From: Gerris lacustris
Lineage: Eukaryota; Arthropoda; Insecta; Hemiptera; Gerridae
Length of the DNA stretch: 64,000 nt
Reading direction: 5' to 3'
Assembly: GCA_951217055.1 (NCBI GenBank)
Contig: OX578283.1
Coordinates: 29,697,427-29,761,426, forward strand
In this document: positions 55,901 to 64,000 of the stretch, piece by piece
Numbering within the stretch: position 1 is the first letter of the stretch
Layout: every line of letters starts with the position of its first letter
Notes under the pieces: model-generated
Database searches by the model: none
Told to the model about the DNA's origin: nothing
Seen by the model: the letters and a program-made list of their open reading frames with translations, nothing else
Translations under genes and position numbers: made by a program

Positions 55901-58900
55901 AATACTCAAATACATTGGCCAAAGTTAAAGTTGGGAATAGACTTAAGATTTATTTAAACATAAACATATTTACAAATTCATGTAGAATAATTATAAATTA
56001 CAATTACTTACATAAATTATTAGAATTTAACAAATTAATATCAAAATCAAAAGAGCCTCCAAGAAGGAAAAACCTTGAAACAGGAGGTTCAAAACTTACC
56101 TAACTTACTAACCTCCTTAACCTTTAACTTATTCAACAATTCCCATTTAATGCAAGAGTAAAGCAGGACGATGGCCTGTCGGTAACTTAGGGTTACATTG
56201 TGTGGTGAGAGAAATTGATCATGGTGGAGCAATTTATAATAAGCTATTTTATTTTAGGTTTGTGCCTATGAAGATGATGTTGTTATAGCTTCTAGGTTAA
56301 CAAATAAATTAACAGAAGTGTTTAGCCACTTGTACTGTACGCATGTGCTATTGGTTTTACGGTGAATGAGGGTAAGACGACGTACTTCTGCTTGTTTAAA
56401 TCAGAAGACCGCAGGCGTCCTCGGGAAATAATTATCGGAGACAAACACTTTAAGGGAGTGTCTTCGTAAACACCTCGGAGCTCTTGTCTCATCAGATAAC
56501 TTAATGAGAGAATGTATAAGAGAAAGGGCCCAGACAGGAACAACAGCATATTATGCTAGTATTAAAATGATTAAATGCTGACTTATTGAAAGAAGCACAA
56601 AGCTAAAAGTGTATAAGAACCTGTTGTCACTTATGGGTGTGAAAATGGACAATGTCCGCAACTGTTGAGAAGGAACTAAATTTGATAGAGATGAATGGAA
56701 GGTTGTTTTAGAGTCCAAATCCGACGCGAGGCTGTAGCGCCGGATAAATAAAGTAAGCAAGTAAATATTAACTACGTACTCGAGAAATGAGAAAGTAATA
56801 ATCCCTGGTTTGTTGAAAGTAAATTGACCAGTAAGAACGTTTACTAAATTATAATACTTCATGCTTCCCTAAGCATTTTAACAACTCAATAGTAATTAAA
56901 ACACCAAGAATAACAAAATAAATAGTATTTCAAATTCAAATGCATAAATCCGATGTCGGCAATGTCCGTTTTGAATATTAATCAGTGTTTACTTATTTTT
57001 TTCCCCTCTTTTTATGCACTTTCATTTTCATGTTTAAACATTTAAAAGTTTTTAAGCTGTGCATTCATTAATTACATTAAACATTTTAAACAATATAAAA
57101 TGCGTTTTTAACTGGAAGTCCAAGGTGACCGAGATGTGACTAACCACTAACAAAACCGTCCTCATAAGCGTAAATAATTATTCGTTTTAACTTTTATTAT
57201 TATTATAATTATTTTATTTTTAATTAGTATTATTCTGAAGTAGATCATATTAATATATTCGCTCTTTTGAATAACGTTGTGGGATTCGTTTATTTCAGCT
57301 ATTTTGTATTTATATTAAGGAAACAAAATAAAATAGTTTGCCAATTACACGCTTGGATGATTGGTCAAATGAGATTTGGATCTCTTTCGACTCCCAATAG
57401 GTTCAAACTTATTTTTAAGCAATATTATTAAACGTGTGTAGACGATTGAAATTAATATGGCACAATTTGTGGACCACTTTTAACAGGCCTTCCACATTTT
57501 CATCAAAACCGGTAGAATTTTTTTTCCGGGGGGGGGGGGGGGGGGGCTTTTACACCCAAACACGCAAACCATTTACGTGGGCCTATTGTACAAACGCGGG
57601 TTAGAAACCAGTCTTCTCATTTGTGTAATTCTTTGGTCGTTAATCATGTCTCACATTTCGATACTTAAATAACCGAGATTGGCGAACATGGTTTCCAGGG
57701 CGAAACCGGGTAACGCTATACTCTTTCGAGCAGCTACCAATTTTTTTAAACAATGCTGGGAGTGCCCGGTCCGGGAATTGAACCCAGAGCTGTGGTCAGA
57801 CGGACACCCATCCAACTACTGGTAGACATACACGAGACCAAAAATTCCTCGTTTCTTGTGAGTTGCAAGTTCCACTCTAAGACCTTTCACTCTATTGAAT
57901 CTTCTTGATTCCTTAGCAAAGTATGTCTAATTCAGCCCTTCTGTTCTCCACGATACTACTTTGTTCAGCTCTATTCTACAGGTTTTCATTTTTGATTAAG
58001 TCCAACCAAAATCCCGTAATTAAAGTTAAAAATACCCTTAAGGTGCTTTTTTATCTCTTCCATCATCTTCTATGACCGCAACCGTAAAAGAAAACAAATT
58101 GTTTATACTTTTTGAAAATATTCGAGGTATTGTAGACTAAGAATAAATTTTGTGTGTTGCTGATGCAAGCCCGTCAAAGACCTAGTGCAATACAATTGGT
58201 CACCAGAAAGCCTTATGAAGATTGCTCTCTGAGCAAATCCTCATTTCTTTAATTTAAAAGCATTTTTATTTTCTATTCCGCCTTTTTTTCTTTCTACATT
58301 TAGCCTAATAGCTGCGCCTGTGGAGGAAGATGGACCGCGAACTCAAGATCCATTTATGTAGTCGTTCATTCAGGCCCAATTGTAGACCTCTAAATATTGT
58401 CCTCATTACTGTATTGATTAAAAGTGTGAACCAAGTAAGGGAGAAGATTCCTTTCATTTAAAACTAACTAGAGACTAAAAGAGATTTATTCATTTAAAAC
58501 TAACATCTCTAAATACCTCTTGGACTCTATCAAACTTGTCATTAGAGGACTTGTCATTTTTAGCCATGTATAATTTCTAAAATTGTTGTCAGAAGCCGAT
58601 TTAAATAAGATTTAACCTATGTCTTCATTCTTTCTATGGCTATTTTTCTTTCACACTTCTTTACATCTCACCGGAACTGAAAATAATCTAGTTAAATAGC
58701 AGGATTTGCTATTTGCACAATTATGGACTATCCGTTTATTTTTGAAGGAGAGACGACTTTCTCTGTGGAGTGTGGAGTAAGTGTAAGTTATAAAATAAGA
58801 TTATTTGTACATTTTGTTGTTTTATGTATAATATTGATAGTATTTTAGATAAATCGGGGCACCTTGAGTGTTATGTAGTATATTATGTCAATTTCTTTAT

Positions 58901-59748
58901 TTTTAGCCGTTTTGGACTAAAACTGCTAAAACCAGAGTCAATTAGGAATTAGAAAAAGAGTGCTAGAGACATTAGGAAAAGAGTGCCATCAAACAGACGT
59001 TAATGGAGAATATGGTTTAGAATAAAATGTGCTTTTTTTCTTTTCTTTATTTAATTTCTTTAATTTATTTTCTGGTATTTAATTTTAATAAGGAAGGCAC
59101 GTATAAAGTTGATGCTATAATTGTTATTCTGGCATTTATATTTATTTTGTATATTATATTAATTCATTTTTTGTTCACGTGTTTATTTTCCGTATATTTT
59201 TAAAGAGTTTATTCTAATGGCTTAGAAAAGAAAAAAAATATAGACCAAATTAATAAGAATAAGAGAATTAAAATAGGATAATTATTTATATGCAAAACTA
59301 ATCACAGCAGCAGGAAGAACTTGTCAGACGCTTGTCTGATGATAGGTATGGTTTGAGAATGATCTGTGATTAGACCGTTTTTATATTTACGGTTAATTTA
59401 ACCTAATATATTCAAACTAATTTATAAAAATGTTTTTAATAATTATGACTGACTGACGCAAATGCTAACGAGGGCTTTTTTAAGGCACAAAAGTGTTTTT
59501 TTTAATATTTATAATGACTGACGCAAATGCTCAAGAGGGCTTTGCGCTTCGGACGTACCAGTTTGAAACAGATTTGGGTCATAACATGCACTCTGCAGGT
59601 AGTTTTTGAAAAAGTAAAAGATAAATGTATATTTGTATACCTGGAGTGAAGAGAATGGAGACCACGACCTTTGATTTCTTTGGTAATTTGCATGGACTAT
59701 CTTTACAAACACTAACGTCGACATCTTCTTCTATAACGCCACTCTTTG
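49873..59748 (-). CDS. NPC2-like ML-domain lipid/sterol-binding protein, 5' exon missing
   Basis: Minus-strand exons 59641-59748, 50878-51077 and 49873-49962 join in phase through GT/AG sites to give 131 residues and a TGA stop at 49873-49875. Diagnostic features: VSVCKDSPCKLPKKS (second and third ML-domain cysteines), VVVSILFTP, ATIPLPF, TMVCGK, then CPLKAGEKYLY, LPVYP, and the final strand VKVIVHWSINDADTRKSVACFEIP with the last cysteine. NPC2 proteins are small secreted or lysosomal beta-sandwich proteins carrying sterols and other lipids; insects have expanded families. Five of the expected six cysteines are present; the first, with the signal peptide, should lie in an exon above 59748 that I could not find and may be outside the window. 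The 8563-bp intron carries a LINE fossil, a fold-back element and a SINE-like repeat. Family is firm; ligand is unknown. Confidence 0.92.
50878..51077 (-). CDS. NPC2-like exon (central beta strands)
   Basis: Acceptor TTGAATGTTACAG, donor AGG|GTTTGT. Encodes EEEVKRLKTHVSAELATIPL, then PFLGVDGTMVCGK and CPLKAGEKYLYRDSFDVLPV. Ends in phase 0. Confidence 0.92.
51509..53076. repeat. Long fold-back element, about 1.57 kb, in the large NPC2-like intron
   Basis: Arms of about 450 bp. The left begins AGGGTGATTGGCGATATATG and the right ends with its reverse complement. Matching inner blocks: GGTTTAGAATCA-type, GCTCATAAAAA, CTAAAACAAAATGTTT, GCTGACAAA, GGTAAAGAACCGAGCT and AGTAAACTTC. The arms differ by many small changes, so the insertion is old. 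The interior (about 51970-52625) holds a copy of the 19 kb repeat family in reverse orientation. No transposase. Confidence 0.88.
53100..55570. other. NPC2-like intron, no gene recognised
   Basis: AT-rich with small open frames of no recognisable family, the longest at 54146-54373. Sequence at 54790-55010 is more mixed in composition but unidentified. Confidence 0.4.
55600..56760 (+). pseudogene. LINE reverse-transcriptase fossil
   Basis: Fragments in order, plus strand: YKLLEGIINRKVS; EKIVGDYQFAFRPNRRTMDQ (motif leading to finger/palm, FR..RRTxDQ); NFLFIEFKHQAFDS (motif A); AYEDDVVIAS near 56257 (catalytic motif C, normally A/YADD); VNEGKTTYF; LGALVSSDNLMRECIRERAQ with TGTTAYYASIK; RSTKLKVYKNLL. 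Several stops and frame changes, and a deletion between motifs A and C. It is the same general LINE type as 46925-47350. It lies antisense in the NPC2-like intron. Confidence 0.88.
57525..57860 (-). repeat. SINE-like repeat with RNA polymerase III B-box motif
   Basis: On the minus strand, AGTAGTTGGATGGGTGTCCG is followed about 25 bp later by GGGTTCAATTCCCGG, resembling A and B boxes of a tRNA-derived head. The body runs to a C-rich end (G run on plus at 57529-57546). Its distal half is shared with 43985-44160. Confidence 0.6.
57870..59640. other. NPC2-like intron, no gene recognised
   Basis: Mostly AT-rich and unassigned. One plus-strand spot at 58300-58360 has a good acceptor followed by a short frame ending in a stop (see findings). 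Confidence 0.4.
59641..59748 (-). CDS. NPC2-like exon (CKDSPC motif)
   Basis: Acceptor CATTTGTTTCAG, donor CCAG|GTATAC. Encodes KSGVIEEDVDVSVCKDSPC, then the basic turn KLPKKSK and strand VVVSILFTP. It starts with two bases completing a codon, so an upstream coding exon is required. Confidence 0.9.
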
Positions 59749-60609
59749 CTGAAACAAATGAAAACATGATTAATATTTTAATTATTCAGTTGAAAATAAA
59801 AAAAATATATTAATTATACATATACCTATACCTAATATTTTTTTAAAAAAGATATGAACTAATGTAAAAGATATTTAAATTTTCAAGAATTATGTATTAT
59901 AAAATTTTCAAGATTATTTGATATGTAAGTGTGATGCGCTTTAAATATATGCGGAAAAATAAAAAGTAAATTCTTCTTATTTGCTGAGAACGTGAGAGTA
60001 AACTGTTTCCAGAGTGCCGTGTCACGTGACCACCTTTTTAAAAATTTGTTATTTGTGTTCCATACCATTTTAAAGACCTCGATTTGTACTTTAAGGCTGT
60101 GTCATTTGTTTATTTTTTTAAAAATAAATTGGTACACATATACATTTTGTACCCATTTGTATTGTATAAAAATCCTCCCGGTGGGGTATTGTTTTGACAA
60201 TTAATCGGATGTCAGTTTTTCTTTGTGTGAGTAAAAACTTATCCTTTTCCTCACTTTTCTATGCCTACGCCTACATGATTGTTCTACATATACAAATTTC
60301 TACATTGGAGAAGAAGCTCCAAGTACACGTTAAAGCGGGTGGGTGGCCGGGGATTGTAGTGTACAACCGCATACGATCTTTGTCAGGATTTACGTTCATT
60401 ATGACAAAAAAAAAAAAAAAAAATATCGACGGTGGAAAATACAAGATCGTCCATAGTGTTGACACCCCCAAGAGTCCAATTCCTCAGCTTTTTAACAGAG
60501 GCCCAAACAATCTTACAAGAGAAATTCTAAGACATTCTTAAACCCTCCAGACCCTTGTAAAAATCAAAGACGAAGCCCTCGGTGCTAAAGCCAGCAAAAA
60601 GGATTGATA

Positions 60610-61158
60610 TCCACAAAAAAACGTAAAAAAAGAGCCAAGTTCCAGACCCTCTCCCAAAATAGTCAGCCTATCAAAGTAGTAATATCTACATTTTGGCCTA
60701 GTCTGCCCTTTCTTAGTATATAGCCTCACTTCACTCCTACTTTCATGAGCAACATTTTTTTTTTTTTTTTATTGCTTAACACTTGGCCAGTTTCTGAATT
60801 AGGCATAAAACATCAGTATCATGTGTAATCACATAACAGTTACGTGGGCAAAGGGAAAGAGAGAACTCAGAAGAAAAGGAAAAAGTTCAGGACCCCACCC
60901 AAAAAAGTCATCCTATCAAATTAGTGATGTCTATATTGCGGCCAAGTTTGTTTAATGTCTTATTCAGAAACTGGCCAAGTGATAAGCAATAAAAAGAAAA
61001 GATCAGTCTTGCTCATGAAAGTAGAAGTGAAGTGAGGCTATATATCAAAAAAAGGGCAGACTTGGCCAACATGTAGATATCACTACTTGGATAGGCTGAC
61101 TATTTTGGAAGAGGGCCTGGAACTTGGTCCGTTTTTCACGGTTAGGTTTTTTTGTGGA
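60610..61158. mobile_element. 549-bp MITE with TA target duplication
   Basis: Ends TCCACAAAAAAAC and GTTTTTTTGTGGA are inverted, flanked by TA at 60608-60609 and 61159-61160. Long subterminal homology continues (CCAAGTTCCAGACCCTC, AGTCAGCCTATC, TTCATGAGCAA), making most of the element one fold-back. TA duplications suggest Tc1/mariner-like mobilisation. Partial copies lie at 5519-5792 and 46336-46668. Confidence 0.85.
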
Positions 61159-61169
61159 TAGCTAAATTA

Positions 61170-63390
61170 TGGCGAAAATGACGAGGTTGAAAGACGATTG
61201 TGGACGGTGGACAAATAGTATGATTTTTAGAAGCTTTTCATAGCGTCGCTCGTTTGCTTCTAAATATCTCTTTATAGTCATAGATTATAGATACTTATAT
61301 CACCTGCAACCTATTGCAATTTCCATCTTTATTCAAAGCTAGGATTTATTAAATTTCTTCGAGAGAGAATTTCGTAGATAGTACAGTTTCGTATTTCTAT
61401 ATTGCAGGAACATTTTGAAACATGGAAGTATTTCATTATCCGTATTAACTTTTTACTTTCTCATGTAAAGAGAAACGTGGACGGAGAGAGACCGGGTTCG
61501 ATTCCATACTGGAATATTTATTTTATTTTTATGAAATGTTTGACAATAATTAAATGAACCTGCGAACACTAATAAATGGAAAACATTGGGCTAAGTAATT
61601 ATGAACTTGTATATGAGAAAGTTTGTCTGAGTTGTCTCGATACGATTTTTTTATTATTCATGGTGCTTTCATTAGTGTATATTAATCTAATCACATTATA
61701 AAATGTATGTAAAATTCTTTTAGATTGAATTATTGCTTTGACAAAATTTTATCTATATGATCTGAAAGAAAGTTATGAAACTAACTGTACACACAATCAG
61801 GTCGACAACCCTATTCTTTAGATAAGCCACGGTATGATTCATCTTTCATTGGACCCATTGGTACGCAATGACCTTAGACTGTAGGGTTCCTCAACCTTAC
61901 TTCTTTGTGCCTAGAAGACATTTCTTCATCCTAGCTTGAAAAATCAGAATGACATCATATATTTTGTTTGTCTCAAGCGTTTACTTTATGCTTGCCGAGT
62001 TTCAAAGTAAGTTACATCCAATGAAAATTGATGAAACTTAAATATTTAATTTAATTCTTGAAAAAGTGGATTCAGGATTCTTATTGTCTTTCACAACGCT
62101 AGTTTTCAAAATACAGCTTTTTATGAAGGGAACTTAACTAAGATACAAACCCTAATTATATATAAGTTAAATTGCATAAACATGCGGATCAAACCTGTCG
62201 TAAATCTAAAAAGCCAAACGAAGACTACATTTCCCCTCTTCTTTGTCCTACGACCCTGAAAACCTGCTACTTTTCAAGGACTCATATCTCCAATCAGATT
62301 TGTAGGGGAACTATACAAGGATGTAGGAAACCCTCTTTTTGCGAAAGGGCCAAGTCCTTTTCAAAAGATCCAGCACCGTTTCTGAATCAACTTATTTCCT
62401 TTTCACTCTTTTCGTACTCTTCGCATCTGTTTCGTTCACGGTCTTGTACCCTTAAATTTCCTCATTGTCTTGGTGTGGTAAAACAACCTAAAACCTATAA
62501 TATGCGTTTATTATTTATGCAGTATTAAAGTTTGTATTTGCTCCTGATTTGTAGTGGAAAAATAATTTTAAAAAATCTGGTACCTCCGAAGAATTAAAAA
62601 AAAAAACAGTTTTGTCGCTTTTTTCTCAGAACGCATCATTTTTACGAGGTGGCAAAATTAAAATTCGGATTCAGCACTCCATAAAACATAAAGAACGAAA
62701 AATAAAATTACTACTGTATTTTTTTCTTTTACAGGTCTCTTTTTTTCACCTAATTACTGGACTATTATGGTTAGATTCGTATTTAAATCTAAAAAATTGT
62801 CGGAACTGTCGGAATTGTCGGAACTGTTTTCGAGAGTTTTATGAGTAGTGCCACCAAACGTAGAGCTAAATTCATTTCTCCACGGGCTACGATTTTCCTG
62901 AACATATACTATGTCAAAATTCATTTCCGACATCGACCCACCATTCTAGGCTCTACGCGTCTGCACGACGGATAGAAATGTTTTAGTCTTTTTTGGAGTC
63001 AAAACACTTTAAGACCCACAAAACATGTAAATCTATCAAACTTTCAAAATCGGATTTTCGCCATCGCAATTCTTTCATTTATATATACTACATATATGAG
63101 AAAGTAAAAAAAAAAAAAAAAATAGAATAAAATTATTAATCTTGTAATTTGGTTTCGACCAGGATTTAGTGTAACTTTTAATGATAAAGCAATAAATTCG
63201 ATAGGGGTTCGTTATACTTATATTATGTAGTTATTAGACATCAATAAAGACAGGTTTCGACCTCTTTAATGGATCAGAATTATTCAAATTAAATCCGATT
63301 ACAACTGCCGTAACCAGTTTCTATAGCATTATATCTTGAATTTAAATTATTTGACTAACATCATTTTTTTTTCTTCTCCTTTATTTTCTA
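61170..63390. other. No gene recognised
   Basis: Contains an open frame of 118 codons at 62172-62528 (plus) of slightly higher GC and cysteine content, with no motif I recognise. It may be a decayed element. A B-box-like GGGTTCGATTCC lies at 61495 without an A box. Confidence 0.4.
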
Positions 63391-63403
63391 AAGGATTTTC
63401 TTC

Positions 63404-63464
63404 TTTTAAGTCATTCCTAGTGCACCTTTACTTCTAGTAAAGGTGCACTAGGAATGACTTAAAA
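63404..63464. repeat. Perfect 29-bp hairpin with 3-nt loop
   Basis: Arms 63404-63432 and 63436-63464 are exact reverse complements around TCT. Such tight loops are typical of template-switch (snap-back) events. Confidence 0.92.
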
Positions 63465-63966
63465 CAACTACAATTAAAATATTATGGAATTTGCCACATT
63501 TCTGAAATAAGAACTCGAAATGAATTGTATGTGTTAAGAATCTGGGTTCTACATATACCAATCACTTTATTCCTGAGTTCACCTGTTAAGGTTTGTTTAA
63601 AAAAGAGGCAAAGAAGTATCGTTGCACTAACTTGCCCTGTATTGATGCCAAAACATGGTTTTGAAAGTAAGATCTTGGAATCTTGGATGTTACTTAACTC
63701 ACCGTCTACAATCCACAATCTCACAATGCATCAAGAGAAAACCAGGAAGGTAAAACGGTGTCTATTTGCAGTTCAACCTTATACATAATGTGTCCGAGGT
63801 CTTATACCTATTAACCTTATTTAAAATTCTTGACTTTTTCAAACTGAATTTATTTATTAAATAGGTCAAATATGAAATTATAAATAACAATTTATATTTA
63901 TAAATCATACTAATAATTTATATTTATGAACTGACAAATAACTTCCTTCTTGTTCAAGGTTTTCGT

Positions 63967-63969
<3 letters not shown>

Positions 63970-64000
<31 letters not shown>
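63970..64000. repeat. (TA)n microsatellite at window end
   Basis: At least 15 AT units running into the edge of the window; this may be an assembly or tile boundary effect. Confidence 0.9.

Noticed and set aside
60194..60541. 115-codon open frame as a gene
   Set aside because: Includes a lysine tract from a poly(A) run and no known motif; overlaps repeat-like DNA.
61490..61515. tRNA or SINE from GGGTTCGATTCC
   Set aside because: No A box at the right distance and no target duplication.
62172..62528. 118-codon open frame as a gene
   Set aside because: No recognisable domain, no splice partners, and low-complexity Ser/Phe-rich composition; kept only as an unassigned stretch.

Overview
This is a stretch of nuclear genome from an animal, almost certainly an insect or close arthropod relative. 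It is strongly AT-rich, its genes are split by GT/AG introns, and it is packed with transposon debris. The order cannot be fixed from sequence alone. Only three protein-coding genes are supported, recovered by joining exons whose splice sites and reading phases agree.

Layout. (1) About 5.1-24.5 kb, minus strand: a secreted-lipase-family gene (pancreatic lipase / phospholipase A1 superfamily). Six coding exons give 338 residues with the Ser-Asp-His triad intact; one 14 kb intron is full of repeats, and the signal-peptide exon was not found. (2) 38.6-43.25 kb, plus strand: a complete three-exon NDUFA13 (GRIM-19) gene, an accessory subunit of mitochondrial complex I, 150 residues. (3) 49.87-59.75 kb, minus strand: an NPC2-like ML-domain sterol/lipid-binding protein. 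Three exons are visible with an 8.6 kb intron, and the first exon (signal peptide and first cysteine) was not located. NDUFA13 and the NPC2-like gene are convergent. The lipase and the NPC2-like protein both belong to families handling extracellular or lysosomal lipids, but nothing shows they are co-regulated.

Most of the rest is mobile-element material. Two hAT-type insertions have exact 8-bp target duplications (24885-26575, and 44753-45663 with a decayed CGGBP1-like ORF). A tRNA-derived SINE has a 13-bp target duplication (36426-36791), and a second SINE-like repeat lies at 57.5-57.9 kb. There are three non-LTR retrotransposon fossils (30.4-31.0, 45.7-47.3 and 55.6-56.8 kb). Two MITEs have clean ends (60610-61158 with TA, 37395-37521 with TAA). 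At least seven long fold-back elements have arms from about 70 bp to nearly 500 bp. A compound palindrome spans about 32.5-37.2 kb, and three perfect hairpins have 25-42 bp stems. Microsatellites and homopolymer runs are common.

No convincing new biological system is visible. The most distinctive observations are a 20-bp tandem repeat at the 3' boundary of a lipase exon that multiplies its splice donor, the layered compound palindrome with a later SINE insertion in one arm, and the density of fold-back DNA.
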